A stretch of 64,000 bases of DNA from Acerihabitans arboris. GTDB lineage: Bacteria; Pseudomonadota; Gammaproteobacteria; Enterobacterales; Enterobacteriaceae. The notes under the pieces are model-generated. The model was not told where the DNA came from, ran no database searches, and saw only the letters and a program-made list of their open reading frames with translations. Shown here piece by piece: positions 25,046-33,902 of this stretch. A program made the translations under genes and the position numbers. How positions within the stretch are numbered: the stretch's first letter is position 1; each line of letters begins with the position of its first letter. The stretch is from contig NZ_WUBS01000003.1 in assembly GCF_010131535.1 (NCBI RefSeq), positions 248,001 to 312,000 of the forward strand. Direction: 5' to 3'.

Positions 25046-26518
25046 ATGTTAAGTTTCGATCCTGACCAAATAATCTTGCCGCCGGGTCATTATATTAACG
25101 GCAAACACCGCGCCGGCGCGGGCCAGGGTTTTCAGGTCAATCGCCCCTCCGACGGCAAGGCCGCGGGCCAGCTGTTCGAGGCGGATAACGCGCTGGTGGA
25201 CGAGGCGGTGACGCTGGCCGACCGCGCGGTAAAACAAAGCGGCTGGGCCGCGTGCCCACCCCGCCAGCGCGGCGAGGTCATGCGGCGCTGGGCGGATCTT
25301 ATCCTGGCCGACAGGGTCAACCTGGGCCGTCTGGAGGCGCTGGGCTCCACCCGCCCCATCCACGACGTGGTCCAGCACGAGATCCCCTTTACCGCCGAGG
25401 CCATTCGTTTTTACGCCGAGTGCGCCGATAAATACAGCGGCGACGTGCTGCCGACCCGCGACGGCAGCCTCGGCATGCTGCTGCCGGAGCCGTACGGCGT
25501 GATAGGCGCCATTACCCCGTGGAATTTCCCGCTGTCGATGGCGTCATGGAAATGCGGGCCGGCGCTGGCGGCGGGCAACGCGGTGGTGCTGAAGCCCTCC
25601 GAACTGACCCCCTATTCCACCGTGCGCCTGGCGGAGCTGGCGCTGGAGGCCGGCCTGCCGCCCGGCGTGCTGAATATCGTACAGGGCGGCGGCGCGGTCA
25701 CCGGCGCGGCCCTGGTGGCCCATCCGCTGGTGCGCAAGGTTTCCTTTACCGGTTCAACGCGCACCGGCGCCCATATCATGAGCAACGCGGCGTTTAACGG
25801 CATGAAGCCGGTGACGCTTGAGCTGGGCGGCAAAAGTCCGCAACTGGTATTCGATGACGCCGGCGATATTGACGAGGTGGCGGGACGCATACTGCGCGGT
25901 TTTACCGCCAACGGCGGCCAGGCCTGCGTTGCCGGCACGCGTCTTATTGTCCAGCGCGGCATCGCCGCCGCCTTGATTGACAAGCTGGTGCTGCTCTGCC
26001 AGGGCTTTCGCCCCGGCGTAACCTGGGACGAAAACAGCCGCTATTCCCCGTTGATTGACGCCCGCCAGGCCGCCAGGGTGGCGCAGGTAGTGGCGGCGGC
26101 TACCCAGAGATCAGGCGAGATCCTGACCGGCGGCAGTCTGTTCGACGCCACCGGCCAGGGTTATTTCTGGCGGCCGACGCTGCTTGCCAACGTCGGACCC
26201 GACAGCCCGGCGGTGCTGGAGGAGATTTTCGGCCCGGTGCTGACCGTGCAGCTGTTTGACGATGAGGACCAAGGACTGGCGCTGGCGGCCCATCCCACCT
26301 ACGGCCTGTGCGCGGGCGTGCATACCAAAAATATCGACCGCGCGCTGCGGGCCATGCGCGCCGTGGCGGCGGGGACGGTATGGATCAACCGCTACGGCCG
26401 CTCCGGCGATTTTATTATTCCCACCGGCGGTTTCCAGGGGTCAGGTATTGGCAAAGACCTGGGACGGCAGGCGTTTGAAAGCTGCCGCCGCTACAAAAGC
26501 GTGCTGATCGACTACTGA
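25046..26518 (+). CDS. NAD-dependent aldehyde dehydrogenase (PuuC/betaine-aldehyde-dehydrogenase-like)
   Basis: A 490-residue aldehyde dehydrogenase. ITPWNFPLSMASWKCGPALAAGNAVVLKPSE is the cofactor region, Glu lies in LELGGKSPQLV and catalytic Cys in ANGGQACVAGTR. It resembles aminoaldehyde dehydrogenases of the PuuC type, which oxidise gamma-glutamyl-aminobutyraldehyde or similar. It heads a rightward run of genes with a HAD hydrolase and an amine oxidase (27257), which fits an oxidase that makes an aldehyde and a dehydrogenase that removes it. Confidence 0.92.
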   Translation: MLSFDPDQIILPPGHYINGKHRAGAGQGFQVNRPSDGKAAGQLFEADNALVDEAVTLADRAVKQSGWAACPPRQRGEVMRRWADLILADRVNLGRLEALGSTRPIHDVVQHEIPFTAEAIRFYAECADKYSGDVLPTRDGSLGMLLPEPYGVIGAITPWNFPLSMASWKCGPALAAGNAVVLKPSELTPYSTVRLAELALEAGLPPGVLNIVQGGGAVTGAALVAHPLVRKVSFTGSTRTGAHIMSNAAFNGMKPVTLELGGKSPQLVFDDAGDIDEVAGRILRGFTANGGQACVAGTRLIVQRGIAAALIDKLVLLCQGFRPGVTWDENSRYSPLIDARQAARVAQVVAAATQRSGEILTGGSLFDATGQGYFWRPTLLANVGPDSPAVLEEIFGPVLTVQLFDDEDQGLALAAHPTYGLCAGVHTKNIDRALRAMRAVAAGTVWINRYGRSGDFIIPTGGFQGSGIGKDLGRQAFESCRRYKSVLIDY

Positions 26519-26567
26519 TTTGGCGGCACCATCCCATCATCCGCATTCTTTCGTTGGAGGTTATGCA

Positions 26568-27236
26568 ATGGCTGTGTTTAAACCGAAATACATTACATTC
26601 GACTGCTACGGCACCCTGATCAAGTTCGAGATGGCCGAGGCCGCCCGGGCTGTGTTCGCCGAACGCGTCGATCGAGACGCCATGCCTTTTTTTCTCAAGG
26701 ATTTTGCCGCCTTTCGCCTCGATGAAGTGCTGGGCGCCTGGAAACCCTACGATCGGGTGGTCGGCAACGCCATCCGCCGCGCCTGCGATAAATGGCGGGT
26801 GGAGTGCGGCCAGGCGGATTGCGACGCCATCAATACCGCCATCACCACCTGGGGCCCGCACCCGGACGTGCCCGCCGGGCTGGCAAAGGTCGCCGGGGAA
26901 TTTCCACTGGTGCTGCTGACCAACTCGATGAACGCGCTGATCAAATATCACGTGCCGCGCCTCGGCGCGCCAATCCATAAGGTGTTCACCTCCGAACAGG
27001 CCGGCGCCTACAAGCCGCAGATGAAAGCCTTCGACTATATGCTCGGCCAGCTTGACTGTGGCCCCGGCGATATCCTGCACGTCTCGTCAAGCCTGCGCTA
27101 CGACCTGATGACCGCGCACGACATGGGCATCAAACATAAGGTGTTCGTGGCGCGCGGCCATGAGCCGTCCACCCCTTACTACGGCTATACCGAAATCAAC
27201 GATATCGGCGGCCTGGCGGCGGTCGTCGGACTATAA
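26568..27236 (+). CDS. HAD-superfamily hydrolase, haloacid dehalogenase type II-like
   Basis: A 222-residue HAD hydrolase. Motif I is ITFDCYGTLIKFE (nucleophile Asp), motif II LLTNSMN, motif III Lys in EQAGAYKPQMKAF, and motif IV near HVSSSLRYDLMTAHDMGI. The C1-cap arrangement is that of (S)-2-haloacid dehalogenases, although many relatives are phosphatases. The ATG at 26568 has GGAGG at 26556-26560; upstream in-frame codons lie in the previous gene's trailer. It lies 49 bp after the aldehyde dehydrogenase and 20 bp before the oxidase. Confidence 0.88.
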   Translation: MAVFKPKYITFDCYGTLIKFEMAEAARAVFAERVDRDAMPFFLKDFAAFRLDEVLGAWKPYDRVVGNAIRRACDKWRVECGQADCDAINTAITTWGPHPDVPAGLAKVAGEFPLVLLTNSMNALIKYHVPRLGAPIHKVFTSEQAGAYKPQMKAFDYMLGQLDCGPGDILHVSSSLRYDLMTAHDMGIKHKVFVARGHEPSTPYYGYTEINDIGGLAAVVGL

Positions 27237-27256
27237 CGGACAGACGGGGAAACGTG

Positions 27257-28534
27257 ATGAAACTGGAATCCTTCTGGCAGGCAACCGCCCCGGTATATTT
27301 GGGCTCGCCGCCGGGCGACCTGCCGGCCACCGCGGACGTGGTGGTGATCGGCGCGGGTTTTACCGGCATGTCGGCGGCGCTGGCATTGGCGCGCGCCGGC
27401 GTTGACGTGACGGTGCTCGAGGCGGAGCGGGTGATGAGCCAGGCGTCGGCGCGCAACGGCGGACATTGCAATACCGGCGTGGCGCAGAATTTTACCGCGC
27501 TGGTGGCCAGCCGGGGATTGGAGCAGGCCAGCCGGTTTTATCACGCCTATGCCGGCGCGGTGGACTATGTGCAGCGCCTGGTGGAACAAGAGCATATTGA
27601 CTGCGATTTCCTGCGCTGCGGCAAGCTTAAACTCGCCAGCAAGGCGTCACATTTCCCCGCGCTGCGGGCGGCCCATGACCTGATGCGCGCCACCGTCGAC
27701 CCGGATATCGAGCTGATTGGCGCCGAAGACATCCGTCATGAAATCGGCTCCGGCGCGTTCCACGGCGGATTGCTGCAGCGGCGCGGCGGCCAGATGCATA
27801 TGGGTAAATTCGGCATCGGGCTGGCCCAGGCGGCGGCCGGCGCCGGCGCCCGGATCGTCGAGCATACCCCGGTCACCGGCCTGAAGCGCATCGCGGGGCG
27901 CCGCCACCGGGTCAGCACCGCGCGGGGCGAGATTGTCGCCGAAAAAGTGTTGCTGGCCACCGGCTGCTCCAACGTCGGTCCGTTCGACTACTTTAAGCGC
28001 CGCATCGTGCCGGTCGGCAGTTTTGTGGTGGTGACCGAACCGCTCGATCCGGCGCTGCTGAGCGAACTGTTTCCGCAGATTCGCACCTATGTTACCTCGC
28101 TGAATATCGGCAATTATTTCCGCACCACGGTGGATAACCGCCTGGTGTTCGGCGGGCGGGCGCGTTTTGCCATCAGCAACCCCACCTCCGACGCGCGCAG
28201 CGGCGCGGTACTGCAGGCGGCGCTCGGCACGCTGTTCCCGGCGCTGGCCAACGCGCGTATCGACTACTGCTGGGGCGGACTGGTGGATATGACCGCCGAT
28301 CGCCTGCCGCACGCGGGCGAGCAGGACGGGGTGTTCTATTCCCTCGGCTACAGCGGCCACGGCACCCAGATGTCGGTATGGATGGGTAAGGTGATGGCCG
28401 ATTTACTGACGGAACAAGCCGACGCCAATCCCTGGCGGCGCGACAGCTGGCCGGCGGTGCCGGGGTATTTTGGCAAACCCTGGTTCCTGCCCATGGCGGG
28501 CTGGTACTACAAGGCTAAGGATCGGTTTTCCTGA
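27257..28534 (+). CDS. FAD-dependent amine oxidase (PuuB/DAO family)
   Basis: A 425-residue flavoprotein of the D-amino-acid-oxidase fold. The dinucleotide motif is DVVVIGAGFTGMSAALALARAG (about residues 28-50), followed by ERVMSQASARNGGHCNTG, as in gamma-glutamylputrescine oxidase PuuB and OrdL. The C-terminal FYSLGYSGHGTQMS closes the FAD site. It oxidises an amine to an aldehyde, and the ALDH gene two genes upstream would take the product. ATG at 27257 is used; an in-frame GTG directly before it is possible. Confidence 0.9.
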   Translation: MKLESFWQATAPVYLGSPPGDLPATADVVVIGAGFTGMSAALALARAGVDVTVLEAERVMSQASARNGGHCNTGVAQNFTALVASRGLEQASRFYHAYAGAVDYVQRLVEQEHIDCDFLRCGKLKLASKASHFPALRAAHDLMRATVDPDIELIGAEDIRHEIGSGAFHGGLLQRRGGQMHMGKFGIGLAQAAAGAGARIVEHTPVTGLKRIAGRRHRVSTARGEIVAEKVLLATGCSNVGPFDYFKRRIVPVGSFVVVTEPLDPALLSELFPQIRTYVTSLNIGNYFRTTVDNRLVFGGRARFAISNPTSDARSGAVLQAALGTLFPALANARIDYCWGGLVDMTADRLPHAGEQDGVFYSLGYSGHGTQMSVWMGKVMADLLTEQADANPWRRDSWPAVPGYFGKPWFLPMAGWYYKAKDRFS

Positions 28535-28606
28535 GTTCCACATCGTTACCGGCGCGGGTTTCCAGCCCATGTTTCCACTTATTATTTCCACTTCGAGGGT
28601 GTGCAG

Positions 28607-30211
28607 ATGACTAAATTTGTCAAAGATGTGAACCTGGTTAAACCGTCCATGACCAACACCATTACCGACGTGGCCATCACGCGCCGCGGCATGATGAAAC
28701 TGCTCTCCGCCGGCGTGATCATGGGCACCGGGCTTATCGGGTTTCCCGACTTCGGTTACGCGGCCGAAACGCCGGTCAAGGGAGGCCGGCTGCGCGCCGC
28801 CATGGCCAACGCCTCGGCCAGCGACACGCTGGATCCGGCCAAGGGCAGCAACAGCGGCGACTATACGCGCCAGTTTATGTTCTATAACGGCCTGACCGAG
28901 CTGGATAAAAACCTGGTGGCCCAGCCGGCGCTGGCCGAATCCATCGACAGCAGCGACGGCGTCATCTGGCAGCTCAAGCTGCGCCCCGGCGTCACCTTCC
29001 ACGATGGCAAGGCGCTGACCGCGCAGGACGTGGTGTATTCGCTCAGCCGGCATAAGGATCCGGCCGTGGCGTCGACCGCCATTACCCTGGCCGAACAGTT
29101 CAAGCAAATCACGGCGGCGGGCGCCGGCGAAGTGATGATTGAACTGACGCAGCCCAACTTCGATTTACCCGCGCTGCTGGCCACCAGTCCGTTCCTGATC
29201 CTGCAGGACGGCGCACGGGATTTCAGCAAGGCCAACGGTACCGGGCCGTTTATCTGCAAGGAATTTTCGCCGGGCACCCGCAGCGTGGGTATCCGCAACG
29301 CCAATTACTGGAAGCCGGGCCTGCCGCACCTTGACGAAGTGGAGCTGATGGGCATTACCGATCAGCCGGCGCGCGTCAACGCCCTGATGTCCGGAGATCT
29401 GCACATGATCTCCACCCTGGGCGCCGGCGACGTAAAGCGCCTGCGGGCCAACGGTCAGTTCGGCATCCTCGAGAGCAGGTCCGGCATGTACAGTAACCTG
29501 ATCATCCGCGCCGACCGCGCGCCGGGCAACAACGCTGATTTTGTGCTGGCGATGAAGTATATGCAGCCGCGTGAAATCATCCTGAAGACCGTGATGCAGG
29601 GCTTTGGCGCGATCGCCAACGATACTCCGGTGCCGCCGTGGCATCCGATGTTCAATAAAGACCTGCCGCAGCGTCCCTACGATCTGGACAAGGCGCGCTT
29701 TCACCTGAAAAAAGCCGGCATGACCGGCATCAAGGCGGAAATCATCACCACGCCGAATATCGAGGGCGCGGTGGAAGGCGGACAGCTGATGCAGCAAATC
29801 GGCAAATCCGTCGGCATGGACCTGCAGGTCAGGCGCGTGCCCTATGACGGCTACTGGTCGACCCATTGGATGAAGGATCCGCTGGGCTACGGCTCGATCA
29901 ATCCGCGCCCGACGCTGGATATGCTGTTCTCGCAGTTCTACCGCTCCGACGCGCCGTGGAACGAGTCGGGCTGGAAAAACCCCCAGTTCGACCGGCTGGT
30001 GACGGCCGCGCGCGGCGAGCGAGACCAGGCCAAACGCAAGCAGATGTACGGCGATATGCAGACGCTGATCTACGACAGCTGCAGCACGCTGATCCCGTTG
30101 TTTATCAGCTCGATGGATGGCTACAGCAACAAGGTCAAAGGCGTCGAGGCCTGGCCGTCGGGCATGATGATGGGCTACCGCTTCCATGAATTTGCCTGGC
30201 TGTCCGCCTGA
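28607..30211 (+). CDS. Peptide/nickel-type ABC substrate-binding protein (family 5) with Tat signal
   Basis: A 534-residue DppA/OppA-class binding protein. The N-terminus has ITRRGMMKLLSAGVIMGTGLIGFP, a twin-arginine export signal, which is unusual since most relatives use Sec. The mature part shows DTLDPAKGSNSGDYTRQFMFYNGL and LRPGVTFHDGKALTAQDVVYSL, typical for family 5. The ATG at 28607 is preferred (GAGGGTG upstream). It is followed by two permeases and a fused double ATPase, making a full importer for a peptide-like or amine-conjugate substrate. Confidence 0.92.
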   Translation: MTKFVKDVNLVKPSMTNTITDVAITRRGMMKLLSAGVIMGTGLIGFPDFGYAAETPVKGGRLRAAMANASASDTLDPAKGSNSGDYTRQFMFYNGLTELDKNLVAQPALAESIDSSDGVIWQLKLRPGVTFHDGKALTAQDVVYSLSRHKDPAVASTAITLAEQFKQITAAGAGEVMIELTQPNFDLPALLATSPFLILQDGARDFSKANGTGPFICKEFSPGTRSVGIRNANYWKPGLPHLDEVELMGITDQPARVNALMSGDLHMISTLGAGDVKRLRANGQFGILESRSGMYSNLIIRADRAPGNNADFVLAMKYMQPREIILKTVMQGFGAIANDTPVPPWHPMFNKDLPQRPYDLDKARFHLKKAGMTGIKAEIITTPNIEGAVEGGQLMQQIGKSVGMDLQVRRVPYDGYWSTHWMKDPLGYGSINPRPTLDMLFSQFYRSDAPWNESGWKNPQFDRLVTAARGERDQAKRKQMYGDMQTLIYDSCSTLIPLFISSMDGYSNKVKGVEAWPSGMMMGYRFHEFAWLSA

Positions 30212-30225
30212 AAGGGAGGCCCACG

Positions 30226-30273
30226 ATGAACCGATGCCCACGCGGCCATAGGCGCGCCTCGCCGGCCGCCTGA
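30226..30273 (+). CDS. Possible 15-codon leader ORF before the permease gene
   Basis: ATG at 30226 has a strong GGGAGG site six bases upstream and opens 15 codons ending in TGA at 30271. Its first ten bases (ATGAACCGAT) are identical to the start of the permease gene 62 bp downstream. It may be a leader peptide for translational coupling, or the residue of a small duplication of the permease start. The sequence itself is Arg-rich and unrecognised. Confidence 0.3.
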   Translation: MNRCPRGHRRASPAA

Positions 30274-30287
30274 CCAGGAGAAGCACC

Positions 30288-31241
30288 ATGAACCGATATA
30301 TATTTTTATTGATCCTGCGGCGTATCGGCTCCGGCATCCTGACGCTGCTTATCGTTTCGGCACTGGTGTTCCTGATCACCAGCCTGCTGCCGGGCGACGC
30401 GGCGCAAATGATCCTCGGCCAGACGGCGACGCCGGCCACCGTCGCGGCGCTGCGCCAGCAGCTGGGCCTGGACCAGCCGCTGGTGATGCGTTATTTCACC
30501 TGGCTGGCCGGCATGCTGCACGGGAATTTCGGCACCTCCTTTGCCAGTAATCTGCCGGTGACGCAACTGGTGGCGCAGCGCATACCCGCCACCTTCCAGC
30601 TGGCGGCCACCACCACGCTGGTGTCGGTGCCGGTGGCGTTGTTTATCGGCATTGTATCCGCCATGACGCGCGGCTCGGTTATCGACCGCACGCTGGCGGT
30701 CGGCACCATGGCGGTAGTGGCGGTGCCGGAGTTCCTGGTGGCCACCGTCGCGGTGGTGATTTTTGCGGTCAAACTGCACTGGGTACCGGCGATGTCCATC
30801 GGTTCCCCCCACCAGGACCTGGCCGGCTTCCTGCGCACCTACGCCCTGCCGGTGATGACCCTGTGCTGCGTGGTGGTGGCGCAGATGGCGCGCATGACGC
30901 GTTCGGCGATTATCAACGAAATGGACAGCCCCTACCTGGAGATGACCCTGCTGAAAGGAGTGTCGCCGCTGCGCGCCATGCTGCGGCACGCGCTGCCCAA
31001 CGCGGTCGGCCCCATCGCCAACGCCATCTCGCTCAGCCTGTCGTACCTGTTCGGCGGCGTGATCATTATCGAAAACATCTTCAGCTATCCCGGCCTGGCA
31101 AGCCAGATGGTGGATGCCGTCAGCAATCGCGATTTGCCGGTGGTACAGCTGTGCGTCATGTTCTTCGCCCTCTGCTATCTGGCGCTGCTGCTGATAGCGG
31201 ATATCCTGACCATTGTCTTCAACCCGAAATGGAGGGGCTGA
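30288..31241 (+). CDS. Peptide-type ABC transporter permease (DppB-like)
   Basis: A 317-residue inner-membrane permease. The N-terminal YIFLLILRRIGSGILTLLIVSALVFLITSLLPGD and the segment MDSPYLEMTLLKGVSPLRAMLRHALPNA (EAA loop) are typical of DppB. About six TM segments. It shares TGATG with the start of the next permease gene, so the two are translationally coupled. Confidence 0.95.
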   Translation: MNRYIFLLILRRIGSGILTLLIVSALVFLITSLLPGDAAQMILGQTATPATVAALRQQLGLDQPLVMRYFTWLAGMLHGNFGTSFASNLPVTQLVAQRIPATFQLAATTTLVSVPVALFIGIVSAMTRGSVIDRTLAVGTMAVVAVPEFLVATVAVVIFAVKLHWVPAMSIGSPHQDLAGFLRTYALPVMTLCCVVVAQMARMTRSAIINEMDSPYLEMTLLKGVSPLRAMLRHALPNAVGPIANAISLSLSYLFGGVIIIENIFSYPGLASQMVDAVSNRDLPVVQLCVMFFALCYLALLLIADILTIVFNPKWRG

Positions 31242-32092
31242 TGAACACCCTACTGCTTCCCGCGCGCTTTTTTATGTCGCTGAACCTGCCGGGCCGTATC
31301 GGCATGCTGATTACCCTGTTCTGGGTAGCCATGGCGATCTTCGGCACCGCGCTGGCGCCGCATAACCTCGAGGATATCGGCAGCGGCGACATGCTGGGCG
31401 GCTTCAGCGCCCAATTCTGGTTCGGCACCGACTACCTGGGCCGCGACATCTTCAGCCGTATCCTGTTCGGCGCCCGCTACTCCATCGGCCTGGCGCTGAC
31501 CGCGGCGATCCTGGCCAGCCTGGTCGGCACGCTGCTGGCGCTGCTGGCGGCGGTGGCCTCCCGCCTGCTGGAAGAAGTCATCGGACGGCTTAACGACGCG
31601 CTGCTGATCATGCCCGGCAAAATCCTGGCGCTGCTGATCGTGGCGGTGTTCGGCTCGTCGCTGCCGATGCTGATCATCACCGCGGTGTTCACCTACTGGC
31701 CGGGGGCGTACCGCATCGCCTACGCCATGGCCTCCAACCTGCGCTCCATGGACTATGTGCAGGCCGCGCGCCTGCGCGGCGAAAGCAAATGGTATATCGC
31801 CGTCCACGATATCCTGCCCAATATGGTGCATCCGATGCTTACCGACCTTGGCCTGCGCTTTGTCTATATCGTGCTGCTGCTCAGCGGCCTGAGCTTTCTC
31901 GGGCTGGGCGTCCAGCCGCCGTACGCGGACTGGGGCACGCTGGTGCGCGAAAATATGCAGGGCCTGTTCGACGGCTCGCCGGCGGTGCTGATGCCGGCGC
32001 TGGCTATCGCCAGCCTCACCATCGGCGCCAACCTGTTTATCGATAGCCTGCCGTCCCGGCGCGCCGAAAACCGCCAGAAGGGGGTCGCATGA
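31241..32092 (+). CDS. Peptide-type ABC transporter permease (DppC-like)
   Basis: A 283-residue permease, the DppC-type partner. WFGTDYLGRDIFSRILFGARYSIGLAL is the hallmark N-terminal region and VQAARLRGESKWYIAVHDILPN the EAA loop. An open frame extends upstream, but the start at 31241 with GGAGGGGCTG before it is preferred. It overlaps the ATPase gene start by 4 bp (ATGA). Confidence 0.95.
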   Translation: MNTLLLPARFFMSLNLPGRIGMLITLFWVAMAIFGTALAPHNLEDIGSGDMLGGFSAQFWFGTDYLGRDIFSRILFGARYSIGLALTAAILASLVGTLLALLAAVASRLLEEVIGRLNDALLIMPGKILALLIVAVFGSSLPMLIITAVFTYWPGAYRIAYAMASNLRSMDYVQAARLRGESKWYIAVHDILPNMVHPMLTDLGLRFVYIVLLLSGLSFLGLGVQPPYADWGTLVRENMQGLFDGSPAVLMPALAIASLTIGANLFIDSLPSRRAENRQKGVA

Positions 32093-33765
32093 ATATTACT
32101 CCCCATGGCGCGCGTCCCGTGGTCACGGTGGACCATCTGCGCGTCTGCGCGCGCGGCGAGGACGGCAGGGAAATCAACCTGGTGGCCGATATTCATTTCA
32201 CCGTGCAAAAAGGCGAGGTGCTGGCGCTGATCGGCGAGTCCGGCTCCGGCAAGACCACCATCGCCCTGGCGCTGATGGGCTACGCCCGGCAGGGCTGCCG
32301 CATCGCCGAAGGCACCGTGCATGTGGCCGGCACCGACGTCACCGCGCTGACGCCCGCGCAGTCGAGGCAGTTTCGCGGCAATAAGGTGGCCTATATTGCC
32401 CAAAGCGCCGCCGCGTCTTTTAACCCGGCGATGAAAATCATCGATCAGGTGGTGGAGCCGGTGGTGATCCATGGCGTCATGAAGCGGGCGGCGGCGGAAA
32501 AAAAAGCCATCGACCTGTTTCGCGAACTGGCGCTGCCCAACCCTGACACCATCGGCCTGCGCTATCCGCACCAGGTGTCGGGCGGCCAGCTGCAGCGGCT
32601 GATGACCGCCATGGCGTTAATCAGCGACCCGGACGTGGTGATCCTCGACGAGCCGACCACGTCGCTGGATGTGACCACCCAGGTGGAGGTGCTGAAGGCC
32701 TTCCGCCGCGTAGTGCGCCAGCGCGGCGCCACCGCCGTCTATGTCAGCCACGATCTGGCGGTGGTGGCGCAAATGGCCGACCGCATCCTGGTGCTGCTGA
32801 AGGGATCGATTGCCGAATACGGCCGCACCGACGCGATGCTGGCGGCGCCCCGGGCGGAATACACCCGCTCGCTGCTCGACGCCGCGCGCCAAAAGCAGCG
32901 CGACAGCTCATGGCGACGCGCGGACGCCCCGCCGCAACCCCTGCTGGAAGTACGCGACCTGGCGGCGGGCTACGGCAGGCTCGACGGCGACGGCGCGCCG
33001 AAAAGCAAAATTCTCGCCGACATGAATTTCAAGCTCCACCGCGGCCAGGCCATCGGCATTATCGGCGAATCGGGTTCGGGCAAAACCACCCTTGCCCATG
33101 CCATTGCCGGCATGATCGAGCCTTATGCCGGGCATATCCTGTTTAACGGCCGCTACATTGAAAAAAGCATGCGCACGCGCTCCATGGACGAGCTGCGCCG
33201 CATCCAGTATGTGTTCCAGATGGCGGATACCGCTCTGAACCCGGCGCACAGCATCGAAACCATCCTCAGCCGCCCCCTGCGCTTATTCCATAACCTGCGC
33301 GGCGACGCCTGCCAGCGGCGGCTGCTTGAGCTGCTTGATCTGGTGCGCCTGCCGCGCGGCGTGCTGTCCCGGCGCCCCGGTACGCTGTCCGGCGGGCAAA
33401 AACAGCGCGTTAACCTGGCGCGGGCGCTGGCGGCCGAACCGGATCTGATTTTGTGCGACGAGGTCACCTCGGCGCTGGACACCGTAGTGGCGGCGGCGGT
33501 ACTGGATTTGATTACCGAGCTGCGGCGCGAACTGGGATTATCGGTGCTGTTTATCAGCCACGACCTGCACGCGGTGCGTTCGGTCTGCGACGATATTATC
33601 GTGGTGAAAAACGGCCGCATGGTCACGCGGGTGGAGCGCGCCGACTACGACAAACCGTCCGACGTACTCTACTACGAGCGGCTTAAACGCGCGGTGCCCG
33701 AACTGCGCCAGGGCTGGCTGGACGAACATGAGGCGCTGCCGGTGGAAATACTGAAAGCGGAATAA
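32089..33765 (+). CDS. Fused double ATP-binding protein of a peptide-type ABC importer
   Basis: A 558-residue protein with two ABC domains in one chain (DppD+DppF type). First domain: Walker [13 protein letters not shown] (about residue 48), signature VSGGQLQRL, Walker [13 protein letters not shown]. Second domain: Walker [13 protein letters not shown] (about 330), signature LSGGQKQRV and Walker [13 protein letters not shown]. The second Walker B ends in Asp-Glu-Val, close to the norm. It completes the four-protein importer begun at 28607. Confidence 0.95.
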   Translation: MNITPHGARPVVTVDHLRVCARGEDGREINLVADIHFTVQKGEVLALIGESGSGKTTIALALMGYARQGCRIAEGTVHVAGTDVTALTPAQSRQFRGNKVAYIAQSAAASFNPAMKIIDQVVEPVVIHGVMKRAAAEKKAIDLFRELALPNPDTIGLRYPHQVSGGQLQRLMTAMALISDPDVVILDEPTTSLDVTTQVEVLKAFRRVVRQRGATAVYVSHDLAVVAQMADRILVLLKGSIAEYGRTDAMLAAPRAEYTRSLLDAARQKQRDSSWRRADAPPQPLLEVRDLAAGYGRLDGDGAPKSKILADMNFKLHRGQAIGIIGESGSGKTTLAHAIAGMIEPYAGHILFNGRYIEKSMRTRSMDELRRIQYVFQMADTALNPAHSIETILSRPLRLFHNLRGDACQRRLLELLDLVRLPRGVLSRRPGTLSGGQKQRVNLARALAAEPDLILCDEVTSALDTVVAAAVLDLITELRRELGLSVLFISHDLHAVRSVCDDIIVVKNGRMVTRVERADYDKPSDVLYYERLKRAVPELRQGWLDEHEALPVEILKAE

Positions 33766-33865
33766 CCGGCAGTTCGATATCCGGACCACGCGCGGCGTTC
33801 AACCCGGCCCCTATGCCTGAAACGGGTACAATGCGCAGGGAGAATAAAGCGTAGCGTGGGATTAA

Positions 33866-33881
33866 TTTATCACATAATGAT
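33866..33881. promoter_or_regulatory. Degenerate GntR-type site upstream of the oxidoreductase gene
   Basis: TTTAT-CACATA-ATGAT shares an 11-bp core (TATCACATAAT) with operator copy 3 at 21548-21558, but both half-sites deviate from TGTAT/ATACA. It lies 22 bp before the ATG at 33903, a similar distance to copies 1 and 3. It may be a weak site or a coincidence in AT-rich promoter DNA. Confidence 0.3.
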
Positions 33882-33902
33882 TGTTAAGAGGTCACACAGA
33901 AA

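Noticed and set aside
29165..30439. Antisense frame over the peptide-type binding protein
   Set aside because: Arg/His-rich composition and full overlap with a clear gene; shadow frame.
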